64,000 nt of DNA from Mycolicibacterium anyangense (lineage in GTDB: Bacteria > Actinomycetota > Actinomycetes > Mycobacteriales > Mycobacteriaceae): the NCBI RefSeq assembly GCF_010731855.1, contig NZ_AP022620.1, forward strand, positions 4,712,001 to 4,776,000. The letters run 5' to 3'. The notes beneath the pieces were generated by a model that saw only the letters and a list, made by a program, of their open reading frames with translations, was not told where the DNA came from and did not search any database. Positions 48,881-59,281 of the stretch are shown piece by piece (positions within the stretch are counted from its first letter, which is position 1; every line of letters starts with the position of its first letter). The position numbers and the translations under genes are program-made.

Positions 48881-51108
48881 CGTTGGGGATCCACATCCTC
48901 GGTGACCGCGTTGTAGCGGGTGGTCATCTGCACATCGATGCCGTCCACCAAATCTCTTCCCAAGGTGGAGTTCATCGCCGATCTGATCGCGTCGCTGTAC
49001 TCGGCACTGGACATCGGCGCCGCGTAGTTGCGTGCGTTGTATTCCGATAGAGAGAGAATGCGGCGCGGTGCTTCTGGGTCATTGGGATCAGCTGGGGCTA
49101 GAAATGATCCGGGTAAGCCGTGGATCGGAGTGCCATTCTGCGCCAGCGCATTGAGCACCTGCTGTTCACCCTGGCCGATGTCAAGGTCGGGCACGGCATG
49201 CGGATCCCATTTTGCGGTCGGTTGTTCGCCGATGAGGGCTTGCTCGAAGGCCTTGGATGCCAGGTCGGTTCCGGGAACGCCGGTGGCATCGAGTCCGGCG
49301 AAGGCGAAGTCATAGGCGGACTTCTTGGCTGCGTACGCGGCCGCGGTCTTGGCATCGTCGTTAATGCCGGATGCGTCTGTGGCGCTGTGGATTCCGGAGT
49401 CAACAAGCCCCTGTAGTGTCATCGAATCGCGCAGCCGATGGTTGTCGCTGGACATGTCGACGCCGTGCTTGAAGTCGTTGGCGTAATCCATTTGAGCGTT
49501 GACGGCGTCATGTCCCGCCCGACCATTGAAGTAGTCAGAGGCCTGCTGGTCGGTACTGAGAACTGAGAAGATTCCCTTGGCAATGGGCATACTTCCGCTT
49601 TGTGCGTCGCCGGCTGTATCCGGGGTGGCGAACCCGGCATGCCTGCCTTCTGAAAGTTCCGCAATATCGGGGATGTAGGGAGCCAATCCGTGTGAAAGGC
49701 CGCGCACCAGTTCAGGATTCATTTGTCCTAGAGTTTGATTACCGGCCATATGCAGGAGATCCTGCTCGTGGTGGCCGACGTAGGACCCGTAAGCGGACGC
49801 CGTCTCGGCGGCGAGCTTGGCCTCGGGGCCGTCGGCCGCATCGCCGGTCCAGCCGAACATCGATCCTGCGGCCTTTCCGCCGTCACTCCAATCGGTCGAG
49901 GTCACACCCTTCATGAAGCGATCCGCGTAGGACGAGTCGCGCACGACGTCGTGCACTGCCAGGTGGTCTTGCCCGGCGGTGGCGAGCACATCAAGCGCGA
50001 CGGGCCGACCGTCGTTGGTGATGACGGTCGGACCGCCCCGACCGTTGACCGGTGTGCCGTCGAACGTTGGGGCAGCCATCATTTCGGTGGCCTTGTTGAG
50101 CATGTTGCGATCCAGCGCGGTGCCCTGTCGGAGCACCGGGTTGCCGTCCTTGACGATGTTGGTCAGCTTGCCCATTTCGTTGAGATTGGACATTCCTTTG
50201 GACGACAGCACCGATTGGACGCTGGCGGGAAGTTGGCCGAATCCGCCCGCGCCGATGTTCTTCGGGTCGTCCACCGCGCCGGGGGTCAGTTCGGTTTTGG
50301 GAAAGTGAATGTTCGGATTGCTCATCAACTGCCACGAATCGCCGAGGATGCCCTTGTTGTCGCCGAGTCGCTGCTCAGCGGTATTGAGGGCCTCGATCGA
50401 CATTCCGTGTTGCTGGGCCTGTAGCTGGCTCAACACCGAGGCCTGCATCGGGGTGAGAGGTGCCTTGCCTGCCCGCTGGTCGGCGGTGATCGAATCCAGC
50501 ACCGACTTCACTTGCGCCGCCGCATCCTGGTTACCGGCGAGGGCCCGCTCGACAGTCTCCTGGGCGTCCTGTGGGGAGTCGATGTGATCCGTCCCGAGAG
50601 CGTCGGCCATGTCGCTGATCGCACTATTGACCGCTGCGCTGAGGTGTTGATCGGTGGAGTCTGCCCGGCGCAGCAGATCCACGATCGCGTCGTGGACGAT
50701 CTGGACGTGATGCTCGATCTCGGCGCGTTCTTCGGGGTCCGCCGGTGTCGGATAGTGCAGCGCGCCGTCTGCGACGTCGATGGTGATGCTCCAGCGATCC
50801 GCCATGTGCTGGATGCGTGACCATTCGTTCTTGATCGACTCGACCTCCGACGCCGCCGACCGGACCGCGGTCGCGGCCTGATCGCATTCGTCGGCGTGCT
50901 TCTCCAGTTCGGTGCTGATCGTCTGTGCTTTCGCCCTCGCCGCCTCGAAGGAGTACCCCTCCCACTGCAAGCGGCTCATGATGCCGCCGATGTCGTGAGC
51001 GACGGCACGGGTATCGTTGGCGCGCCGTGTGGCGGCCTCGGCAACTGAGCGAACCGCGCCAGGATCCCATCGATCGAGGTCGGCGAGGGTAATGCTCACA
51101 GTGAGCAA
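48877..51108 (-). CDS. Large WXG-headed mycobacterial protein (TPR-region type)
   Basis: 743 residues. The first 110 form an ESX-like helical hairpin with W-E-G at 49-51 (RLQWEGYSFEAARAKAQTIS) and coiled-coil-like helices up to EWSRIQHMADRW. The rest is helical and Ala/Asp/Gly-rich, including DHLAVHDVVRDSSYADRFMK, SMFGWTGDAADGPEAKLAAE and YNARNYAAPMSSAEYSDAIR. It resembles the large mycobacterial proteins annotated with a TPR-repeat region (types near Rv0029, Rv2082 and Rv3899c). No known toxin active site is visible. Probably a type VII-associated surface or secreted protein; the role is unknown. Confidence 0.82.
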   Translation of the reverse strand: MLTVSITLADLDRWDPGAVRSVAEAATRRANDTRAVAHDIGGIMSRLQWEGYSFEAARAKAQTISTELEKHADECDQAATAVRSAASEVESIKNEWSRIQHMADRWSITIDVADGALHYPTPADPEERAEIEHHVQIVHDAIVDLLRRADSTDQHLSAAVNSAISDMADALGTDHIDSPQDAQETVERALAGNQDAAAQVKSVLDSITADQRAGKAPLTPMQASVLSQLQAQQHGMSIEALNTAEQRLGDNKGILGDSWQLMSNPNIHFPKTELTPGAVDDPKNIGAGGFGQLPASVQSVLSSKGMSNLNEMGKLTNIVKDGNPVLRQGTALDRNMLNKATEMMAAPTFDGTPVNGRGGPTVITNDGRPVALDVLATAGQDHLAVHDVVRDSSYADRFMKGVTSTDWSDGGKAAGSMFGWTGDAADGPEAKLAAETASAYGSYVGHHEQDLLHMAGNQTLGQMNPELVRGLSHGLAPYIPDIAELSEGRHAGFATPDTAGDAQSGSMPIAKGIFSVLSTDQQASDYFNGRAGHDAVNAQMDYANDFKHGVDMSSDNHRLRDSMTLQGLVDSGIHSATDASGINDDAKTAAAYAAKKSAYDFAFAGLDATGVPGTDLASKAFEQALIGEQPTAKWDPHAVPDLDIGQGEQQVLNALAQNGTPIHGLPGSFLAPADPNDPEAPRRILSLSEYNARNYAAPMSSAEYSDAIRSAMNSTLGRDLVDGIDVQMTTRYNAVTEDVDPQR

Positions 51109-51147
51109 ACTTACCGCAGATCTGTACCGGTGCCAGTCACTGCCGCC

Positions 51148-51174
51148 GGGAACAAATCGCGGATCGGGCCCGTT
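51148..51174 (+). promoter_or_regulatory. SigH-type promoter of dnaK
   Basis: GGGAACA (51148-51154), 16-nt spacer, CGTT (51171-51174) fits the mycobacterial SigH -35/-10 consensus. dnaK is a known SigH target in M. tuberculosis under heat and oxidative stress. Confidence 0.8.
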
Positions 51175-51188
51175 GACCCATTCGACAA

Positions 51189-51209
51189 CTTGAGTGGACT
51201 AGGCTCAAC
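51189..51209 (+). promoter_or_regulatory. HAIR-like HspR operator 1
   Basis: CTTGAGT-N7-GCTCAAC against the consensus CTTGAGT-N7-ACTCAAG: left half perfect, right half 5 of 7. HspR with DnaK represses this operon through such sites. Confidence 0.8.
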
Positions 51210-51243
51210 TAGGGCTTGACAGCCGGCATCCGGCAGGAGCAGT

Positions 51244-51264
51244 CTTGAGTCTGGTCCGCTCAGA
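51244..51264 (+). promoter_or_regulatory. HAIR-like HspR operator 2
   Basis: CTTGAGT-N7-GCTCAGA: left half perfect, right half weaker. It lies between operator 1 and the dnaK ribosome site. Confidence 0.65.
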
Positions 51265-51296
51265 CCTAAGACGTAACTATTCAGGAGGAATTCATC

Positions 51297-53149
<1,853 letters not shown>

Positions 53150-53153
<4 letters not shown>

Positions 53154-53770
53154 GTGAAGGTCAGGAAGAACCGGTAACTGTCACCGACAAGCGCCGAATC
53201 GACCCCCTGACCGGAGAAGTTCGCGAGTCCTCCGGCGCGGTCCCTAGTGGGCCAGCGCCGGAGGCGGCGAACGCCGGCGGGGACGCCGACAAGATCGCCG
53301 AGCTAACCGCCGACCTGCAGCGTGTGCAGGCCGACTTCGCCAACTACCGCAAGCGCGCGCAGCGTGACCAGCAGGTGGCAGGCGAGCGCGCCAAGGCCGT
53401 CGTGGTGAGCCAATTGCTCACCGTGCTCGACGATCTGGACCGCGCCCGCAGCCACGGTGACCTGGAGGGCGGCCCGCTCAAGTCGGTCGCCGACAAGCTG
53501 GTGTCCGCCCTGACCGGGCTGGGCCTGAGCGCGTTCGGAGCCGAGGGTGACGAGTTCGACCCGTCCCTGCACGAAGCCGTGCAGCACGAGGGCGAGGGCT
53601 CCAAGCCGGTGATCGGCACGGTGATGCGGCAGGGCTACAAGTTCGGCGAGCAGGTGCTGCGGCACGCATTGGTCGGCGTCGTCGACACCGTCGAGGACGA
53701 GGCCGGGCAGGCCGACACGCCCGCGAACGCGGCGGAGTCGGGCGCCCAGAACGCAGAATCAGATCAGTAA
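53150..53770 (+). CDS. grpE: Nucleotide exchange factor GrpE
   Basis: 206 residues. GTG at 53150 overlaps the dnaK stop by 4 nt (GTGA). After a disordered acidic start comes the long dimer helix ([20 protein letters not shown]) and the beta-domain with [17 protein letters not shown] and [20 protein letters not shown]. It releases ADP from DnaK. The C-terminal tail is Ala/Asp/Glu-rich, common in mycobacterial GrpE. Confidence 0.98.
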
Positions 53771-53800
53771 CTACGAGAAAAGGTGAGGAGGTGACGCTGG

Positions 53801-54997
53801 ATGGTTCAACGCGAATGGGTTGAAAAGGACTTTTACAAGGTGCTCGGCGTCTCCTCTGATGCCGACGACGCGGAGATCAAGCGGGTCGCCAAGAAGCTGC
53901 TCGCCGAGAATCACCCCGATCGCAACCCCGACAACCCGCAGGCCGAAGAGCGCTACAAGGAGGTCGGTGAGGCCCGCGATGTGCTGACCGACCCGGCCAA
54001 GCGCAAGGAGTACGACGAGACCCGCCGGCTGTTCGCCGGTGGGGGTGGCTTCGGCCGCCGTTTCAACGGCGGTGGTGGCGGCGGCGCGGGTGGCGGCTTC
54101 GGTGGCTTCAGTGGCGACGGCGCAGAGTTCAATCTCAACGATCTGTTCGGCCAAGCCGGACAGGACGGTGGCGCCAACATCGGCGACCTGTTCGGCGGAT
54201 TGTTCGGCCGCGGCGCCCAGCCCCGGCCAAGTAGGCCCCGGCGCGGCAAGGATCTCGAGACAGAAACCGATCTCGACTTCCTGGAGGCGACCAAGGGTGT
54301 CGCCATGCCGCTGCGGCTGACCAGCCCGGCGCCGTGCACCAATTGCCATGGCAGCGGTGCACGTCCGGGCACCAGCCCCAAAGTCTGCGCCACCTGCAAC
54401 GGCTCAGGGGTGATCAACCGCAACCAGGGTGCGTTCGGGTTCTCCGAACCGTGCACCGACTGCCGCGGCAGTGGCTCGATCATCGAGCATCCGTGCGACG
54501 AATGCCGGGGAACCGGCGTCGCCACCCGCACCCGCACCATCAACGTGCGGATCCCCCCGGGCGTCGAGGACGGTCAGCGTATCCGGCTGGCCGGCCAGGG
54601 CGAGGCCGGGTTGCGCGGGGCACCCTCGGGTGACCTGTACGTCACCGTGCACGTCCGCCCCGACAAGGTCTTCGGCCGTGACGGCGACGACCTGACCGTG
54701 ACCGTCCCGGTGAGTTTCACCGAACTCGCTTTGGGCACAACCCTTTCGGTGCCCACGCTGGAGGGCAAGGTCGGCGTCCGGGTGCCCAAGGGCACGGCCG
54801 ACGGACGCATCCTGCGGGTGCGCGGCCGTGGTGTCCCCAAGCGCAGCGGCGGGCATGGTGACCTGCTGGTCACCGTCAAGGTCGCGGTGCCGCCGAACGT
54901 GGAGGGCGAGGCGCTGGAAGCGCTCGAGGCCTACGCGGCGGCGGAGAAGGCCAGCGGGTTCGACCCGCGAGCCGGATGGGCAGGTAATCGGGCATGA
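53801..54997 (+). CDS. dnaJ1: Co-chaperone DnaJ1
   Basis: 398 residues. The J domain has EWVEKDFYKVLGVSSDADDA and the HPD motif in AENHPDRNPDNP. A Gly/Phe-rich region follows, then four CxxCxGxG zinc motifs (CTNCHGSG, CATCNGSG, CTDCRGSG, CDECRGTG) and the substrate-binding C-domains. The first residues match DnaJ1 of M. tuberculosis. It stimulates DnaK ATP hydrolysis. 30 bp after grpE, preceded by GGTGAGGAGGTG; hspR overlaps its stop. Confidence 0.98.
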   Translation: MVQREWVEKDFYKVLGVSSDADDAEIKRVAKKLLAENHPDRNPDNPQAEERYKEVGEARDVLTDPAKRKEYDETRRLFAGGGGFGRRFNGGGGGGAGGGFGGFSGDGAEFNLNDLFGQAGQDGGANIGDLFGGLFGRGAQPRPSRPRRGKDLETETDLDFLEATKGVAMPLRLTSPAPCTNCHGSGARPGTSPKVCATCNGSGVINRNQGAFGFSEPCTDCRGSGSIIEHPCDECRGTGVATRTRTINVRIPPGVEDGQRIRLAGQGEAGLRGAPSGDLYVTVHVRPDKVFGRDGDDLTVTVPVSFTELALGTTLSVPTLEGKVGVRVPKGTADGRILRVRGRGVPKRSGGHGDLLVTVKVAVPPNVEGEALEALEAYAAAEKASGFDPRAGWAGNRA

Positions 54998-55365
54998 GCG
55001 CATCGGAGGAGTCGCGCACATTTCTGATCTCGGTGGCCGCCGAGCTGGCCGGTATGCATGCGCAGACGCTGCGCACCTACGACCGGCTCGGCCTGGTCAG
55101 CCCCCAGCGCAGTTCCGGTGGCGGCCGCCGCTATTCGGAACGCGATGTTGAGCTGCTGCGCGAGGTGCAGCGGCTGTCCCAGGACGAGGGCGTCAACCTC
55201 GCCGGGATCAAGCGGATCATCGAACTGACCAACCAAGTCGAGGCCCTGCAGTCGCGGATGCAGGAGATGGCCCGTGAGCTGGAGACGTTGCGTGCCAACC
55301 AACGTCGTGATCTGGCGGTGGTGCCCAAGAGCACCGCGCTGGTGGTCTGGAAGCCCCGGCGGTAG
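54994..55365 (+). CDS. hspR: Heat-shock repressor HspR
   Basis: 123 residues, MerR-type: winged-helix start SVAAELAGMHAQTLRTYDRL, wing SSGGGRRYSERDVELLREV, then a coiled coil (LTNQVEALQSRMQEMARELE) and a C-terminal VVWKPRR. HspR binds HAIR sites with DnaK to repress the operon. ATG overlaps the dnaJ1 stop (ATGA). Feedback is complete within this window because the HAIR-like sites are in the dnaK promoter. Confidence 0.98.
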   Translation: MSASEESRTFLISVAAELAGMHAQTLRTYDRLGLVSPQRSSGGGRRYSERDVELLREVQRLSQDEGVNLAGIKRIIELTNQVEALQSRMQEMARELETLRANQRRDLAVVPKSTALVVWKPRR

Positions 55366-55381
55366 GCACATTGTCCCGATC

Positions 55382-55428
55382 CAGAACTGACGCAGGAAAA
55401 GTTCGAGTAACTCTGTGCGTGAGTTCTG
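55382..55428. terminator. Bidirectional hairpin between hspR and the epimerase gene
   Basis: Arms CAGAACTGACGCA (55382-55394) and TGCGTGAGTTCTG (55416-55428) pair with one mismatch around a 21-nt loop. It lies between two convergent stop codons (55365 and 55431). Confidence 0.7.
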
Positions 55429-55430
55429 AA

Positions 55431-56333
55431 TCAACGCACGCGGACGGTGAACGTGGACACTGCGGGCCGGCCGGGGACCGCTGAGCGGTAGCCGCCGGCG
55501 CGTAGCGCATTGGTCGGCGCCGCCATCGGCTCGATCGCGACCAGGTCCTCACCACCCGGTGCGAAAATCTGTGCCGCCGGGTAGCCGTGATCGAAGACGA
55601 TCTCGATCCGACGGTCTCCGCCCGAGAGCGTGAACACCGCGCCCGCTTCGACACCGTCGAAGCCGTCGTCGAAGGTGGTATCGCCCAACGCCTCCGAGAA
55701 CGGGCCCCACTGCTCGGCCGCCCCGGTCGGAATGCCGCTGTCGTCTACCGGCAGGTGGCGCAACGGCGGGGTCTGCAGCGTCCACTGCGCCCGCGGAACC
55801 TCGGGAATCCTGAAGTAAGGGTGGAAGCCGAAACACAAGGGCACCGATGCCACCGTCGTCGCGATGACCGTGGTACGTACCGTCAGGGCGCGGTCGGCCA
55901 GGGTGATGTCCAGCGTGACGATGTGCGGGAACGGGAAACTGGCCAGTAGCCGGGGCTGTCCACCGAAGTCGAGGTCCGCGGTCAGCCGATTGCCGCTCTG
56001 CTCGGTGACCAGCCATCCCGGGTAGGCCGAGAGCACACCGTGGATCGGTAGGCCGCGCTCATCGGCGCGCACCCCACCGACTCCCGGGGTCAGCGTCACC
56101 GCACCACCGCCCACGTCATAGGTGTTGGTGCTCAACCGGTTTGCCCACGGATAGAGGATGGGAATGCCCATCGTCTTGCCGTTGTCCAGATAGGCCTGCA
56201 GCCCGCGTCGCTGCCCCAGCAGTTCCACACCGCCATCAGCAAGCGAGGTGCAGATCATGCCGGCCGACGGCACGAAGGTGGCGGTGAGCGCCGAGGCGGG
56301 ATCGGTCAGGACGACGGACGGCGGCTGGGCCAT
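55431..56333 (-). CDS. Aldose 1-epimerase-family protein
   Basis: 300 residues with the galactose mutarotase-like beta-sandwich: GIPILYPWANRL, GLPIHGVLSAYPGW (first catalytic His region), CFGFHPYFRIPE (second His) and AIEPMAAPTNAL (catalytic Glu). It interconverts anomers of an aldose or phosphosugar; substrate not defined. The ATG follows TAGACT (56340-56345) by 6 nt, a probable leaderless start. Confidence 0.92.
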   Translation of the reverse strand: MAQPPSVVLTDPASALTATFVPSAGMICTSLADGGVELLGQRRGLQAYLDNGKTMGIPILYPWANRLSTNTYDVGGGAVTLTPGVGGVRADERGLPIHGVLSAYPGWLVTEQSGNRLTADLDFGGQPRLLASFPFPHIVTLDITLADRALTVRTTVIATTVASVPLCFGFHPYFRIPEVPRAQWTLQTPPLRHLPVDDSGIPTGAAEQWGPFSEALGDTTFDDGFDGVEAGAVFTLSGGDRRIEIVFDHGYPAAQIFAPGGEDLVAIEPMAAPTNALRAGGYRSAVPGRPAVSTFTVRVR

Positions 56334-56361
56334 CGTCGAAGTCTAGCGATGATGCGCAGCG

Positions 56362-56619
56362 TCAGTGCTGCGGCGGCGTGAGCACACCGACCTGGCGGGC
56401 CCGACCGATGTTCGCCATCACCCGCTCGATCACCACGGCGTAGGCCGCACCGTCGTTGAGGATGTCCTCGCGACCATGGCGGCGCAGGAAAGCGTCCAGC
56501 CGCCGGTCCAGTGAGTGGTGCCAGTACTCCGGCCCGGTGAAGGGTGAACAGAGGAATTGCCAAGCGACGGTGTCGAGTTCGCGGTCGCCGGCAGCCTTGT
56601 CAGCCGAACCCGTGGTCAC
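56362..56619 (-). CDS. Small conserved-looking protein
   Basis: 85 residues from GTG 56619: a Trp/Tyr-containing N-half (DTVAWQFLCSPFTGPEYWHH) and helical C-half (LDAFLRRHGREDILNDGAAY, VVIERVMANIGRARQVG). Balanced composition and codon use look real rather than a shadow frame. No membrane helix. Function unknown. Between the epimerase and flavohemoglobin genes, same strand. Confidence 0.65.
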   Translation of the reverse strand: MTTGSADKAAGDRELDTVAWQFLCSPFTGPEYWHHSLDRRLDAFLRRHGREDILNDGAAYAVVIERVMANIGRARQVGVLTPPQH

Positions 56620-56715
56620 ATCCCAGCCCCTTTGCTTGCAACCCCAACGATGATGCTCGTCTCACCGGGTGCAGGACGTAAGGGACGAAAGTCACGAAAC
56701 GCGTGGCCGCGGGCC

Positions 56716-57885
56716 TCAACCCGAGAGCGGGTCGTGCTGGATGCGATCCGGCGGTGCTCCCTTGGCGATCAGGGCGTCGCGGGTGGCGTGCACCATGGCG
56801 GCACCACCGCAGATGAGGATCTGCCGATCGCCCCAGCCGCCGTACTTGGTCACCACCTCGGGAAGCCGGCCGGTCTGGCGGACGTGCAGCCCGCGCGGCG
56901 GTTGCACGTCGGGGTAGTCCGCCGCCCACGGCGGGTCGGCCGGGTATTCCGAGACCGGGGAGACAGACAGCCATGGGCTGGTGGCGGCGATTTCCCAGAG
57001 GGTGCGCAAGTCGTACAACTCGCAGGGGTACCGGGCGCCGAAGAACAGGTGCACCCGGGGGTTGTCGCCGAACCGGGACAGGTCCATGATGATCGACCGC
57101 AGCGGTGCCAGCCCGGTGCTGCCGGCCACCATCAACACGTCGCCGCCGTCGCGGTCCACCTCCATCGCGCCGTGCGGGCTCGACAGCCGCCACCGGTCCC
57201 CGGGCCGGCACTCCGAGACGATCGCGTTGCTGACCATCCCGCCGAGCACGGAGCGGACGTGGAACTCGATGTAGCCGTCCGGGTCGGCCGGCATGGCGGG
57301 GGACAGGTAGCGCCACCGCCGCGGCCACTGCGGAATCTGCACGTTGACGTATTGGCCCGGGTGGTAGGGCATCGGCCGGTCCAGGTGGAGGCGGACGACG
57401 GCCAGGTCACGTGAGACGCGGTGGTGTTCCAGGACCGTTCCGTCCCACCAGGGGGGACCGTCCTCGGCGTCGGCGGCACCCGACATGATGCCGATGATCA
57501 GGTTGATGGCCTGGGTGGCGGCGTCGTCGACGGCGGTGGTCCAGTCGTCGATGAGGTGAGTGCGCATCGTGGTGTACCAGGCGTCGCGCAGGGTGCCGTA
57601 ATGATGGGTGGTGACGCCGTATTTGCGGTGGTCACGGCCGAGCTGGGCCAGGAAGCTCACCGGCGCCTGGGCTCGCTGCGCCACGAACTCCCCGAACACC
57701 CAGTGCATGGCCTGGCCGAACGCGGCGCGCTGGTGGTGCAGTTCGGGCGGGAACAGATCCCGCACGTCGGGGTCGATGGCGAACCAGCGGGTGTAGAGCC
57801 GGCGGATCAGCTCGGCGGAGCCGGTGGAGTGCGGGTCCAGGGCAGCGTGCAGCACCCGCACGGCGTCACGGTCCTCGAGGCCCAC
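56716..57885 (-). CDS. Flavohemoglobin-type protein (mycobacterial type II-like)
   Basis: 389 residues. The globin domain (1-140) has LIRRLYTRWFAIDPDVRDLF, HHQRAAFGQAMHWVFGEFVA and proximal-His segment HRKYGVTTHHYGTLRDAW. The ferredoxin-reductase-like part has YHPGQYVNVQIP, RWRYLSPAMPADPDGY, MVAGSTGLAPLRSIIMDL and ILICGGAAMVHATRDAL. It resembles Rv0385-type flavohemoglobins, whose heme pocket and FAD contacts differ from Hmp and which may not be NO dioxygenases. The GTG start follows TAAGAT (57893-57898) by 7 nt, so probably leaderless. Confidence 0.9.
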   Translation of the reverse strand: MGLEDRDAVRVLHAALDPHSTGSAELIRRLYTRWFAIDPDVRDLFPPELHHQRAAFGQAMHWVFGEFVAQRAQAPVSFLAQLGRDHRKYGVTTHHYGTLRDAWYTTMRTHLIDDWTTAVDDAATQAINLIIGIMSGAADAEDGPPWWDGTVLEHHRVSRDLAVVRLHLDRPMPYHPGQYVNVQIPQWPRRWRYLSPAMPADPDGYIEFHVRSVLGGMVSNAIVSECRPGDRWRLSSPHGAMEVDRDGGDVLMVAGSTGLAPLRSIIMDLSRFGDNPRVHLFFGARYPCELYDLRTLWEIAATSPWLSVSPVSEYPADPPWAADYPDVQPPRGLHVRQTGRLPEVVTKYGGWGDRQILICGGAAMVHATRDALIAKGAPPDRIQHDPLSG

Positions 57886-57908
57886 GGCCGCGATCTTAGG
57901 CCGGTCGG

Positions 57909-58577
57909 CTACAGCCCGTGAATGCCCTTGTACAACACCATCACCCCGATGACGACGAGGATGGCCGCCACCAGGACGGCGTGCTTCTCCTCCATCCAGG
58001 TCTTCAACCGGGTCAGCGGCTCATCCAGCCGCTCGCCGGCAACCAGATAGGCCAGCACCGGAAGCGCAACCGACGAGGCGGCCACGGCGGTGAACACCAC
58101 GTCGGCGGTCCAGGCCCCGGTGGCGCCCAGCCCGGCCGACCCGATGGCCAAACCGGCTGCGGCGCACATGAACAGAACCTTGGGATTGACCACCGCGAGC
58201 ACGATCGCGGTGACGAAGGCGCGGGGTGGCTTGATGGTCGTCATCGATGTCAGCCACGCCGGTGTGTGATCGGAACGGTTACGGGTGAACCAGCGGTACA
58301 ACCCGAACGCGATGAGCCCGGCGCCGATCACGATGCGCACATACGGAGCCCAGGTCGGCTGCTTGTTGAGCCCGCCGAGAGCATTCGAGATCGCCACGAA
58401 TCCGGCCGTCAAGCCGCCGATGCTCACGATCCAGCCGATCAGGAAGGCCAGGCTGGTCGGCCGCGGGGCAGGGGTGTGCAGCATCAGGATGCCCGGGATG
58501 ATCGACAGCGGCGAGAGGGTGATGACCAGTGCCAGCGGAATGAGTTCGGCCAGCTCTGGGCCCAGACTGCTCGTCAC
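57909..58577 (-). CDS. GAP/Sap-family membrane protein
   Basis: 222 residues from GTG 58577, with AGGAGGC upstream. Six membrane helices: LIPLALVITLSPLSIIPGIL, SLAFLIGWIVSIGGLTAGFV and others; the cytoplasmic middle has SMTTIKPPRAFVTAIVLAVV followed by NPKVLFMCAAAGLAIG, and a last helix LVAAILVVIGVMVLYKGIHG. The pattern LSPL...NPKV is shared with the GAP family of lipid-addressing proteins and with the gene at 45214. Cargo unknown. The longer open frame upstream overlaps the divergent promoter and is discarded. Confidence 0.87.
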   Translation of the reverse strand: MTSSLGPELAELIPLALVITLSPLSIIPGILMLHTPAPRPTSLAFLIGWIVSIGGLTAGFVAISNALGGLNKQPTWAPYVRIVIGAGLIAFGLYRWFTRNRSDHTPAWLTSMTTIKPPRAFVTAIVLAVVNPKVLFMCAAAGLAIGSAGLGATGAWTADVVFTAVAASSVALPVLAYLVAGERLDEPLTRLKTWMEEKHAVLVAAILVVIGVMVLYKGIHGL

Positions 58578-58639
58578 GGGTGCCTCCTGCCGATAGTCAG
58601 ACTGCTGTTGGTCGGACGACGTGCGGCCACGGCTGACCG

Positions 58640-58645
58640 TACTAT
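58640..58645 (+). promoter_or_regulatory. -10 element, leaderless start of 58654 gene
   Basis: TACTAT, 8 nt before the GTG at 58654; the same spacing as the three ini-linked membrane-protein genes. Confidence 0.6.
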
Positions 58646-58653
58646 CTGTGGCC

Positions 58654-59067
58654 GTGGGCATGGATGCCGACGAGGAAAAGGGTGACGACGGCCACGATCG
58701 CCGGCAGAGCACTCTGATCTACGTCTCGGGGATCGCAGCGGTGCTGCTGTTGCTGATCTTGGTGTTCGCAGTGATCCACACCTCGGAGAGCTCACGGCAC
58801 CGCGAGAGCCCTCCGAACCAGTCGTCGGTCACCCGGACCACCCCGCCGACGACCTCCAAGACGACGACTACGTCGTCGACGACGACCCGGCCGATCTCCA
58901 CCACGGAGCTCAATCCCACCGCCGGGCCGCCGCCACCGCCGCCGGTCGAGACCGCCGGCGAGTTGACACCGCCGGCGGAGAATTCGTCCACGCCCACCCC
59001 GACGACGACGGTGGTGCTCACCAATCCGTATGCCACCACATCGCCGCCGAACGCCGGTGCGTACTGA
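58654..59067 (+). CDS. Single-pass membrane protein with Thr/Pro-rich tail
   Basis: 137 residues from GTG 58654 (ATG 58660 is the alternative). A charged head (MDADEEKGDDGHDRRQ) leads to one membrane helix (about 23-45, STLIYVSGIAAVLLLLILVF), then a tail rich in Thr, Ser and Pro (TTPPTTSKTTTTSSTTTRP, GPPPPPPVE). N-in, C-out by charge. It resembles the ini-locus tailed proteins in design but lacks the PWYR motif. Function unknown; divergent from the GAP gene. Confidence 0.75.
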   Translation: MGMDADEEKGDDGHDRRQSTLIYVSGIAAVLLLLILVFAVIHTSESSRHRESPPNQSSVTRTTPPTTSKTTTTSSTTTRPISTTELNPTAGPPPPPPVETAGELTPPAENSSTPTPTTTVVLTNPYATTSPPNAGAY

Positions 59068-59124
59068 GTATTCGAACGTGCTCGCTACCAGGCGAAGAGG
59101 CGCGCTCGACGTTATGGTGAAGCC

Positions 59125-59196
59125 ATGTCGTGCGACGTCAACCTGATGCCTGCCATCTGGCTCACGCCAGTGTCGGACAACGGCAACACGGTGTGA
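59125..59196 (+). CDS. Possible leaderless 23-residue small protein
   Basis: ATG at 59125 follows TATGGT (59113-59118) by 6 nt. The frame MSCDVNLMPAIWLTPVSDNG plus NTV ends at 59196, 86 bp before guanine deaminase. It has one Cys at position 3. A leader peptide or small protein is possible; chance is also possible. Confidence 0.4.
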   Translation: MSCDVNLMPAIWLTPVSDNGNTV

Positions 59197-59281
59197 CATC
59201 CTCGGGTGCCATGAATAACGTTCAGCCGCAGCACTTCTCAACGATCTGTCCGAGCGCATGACGCGGGCCAGGCACTAGGCG

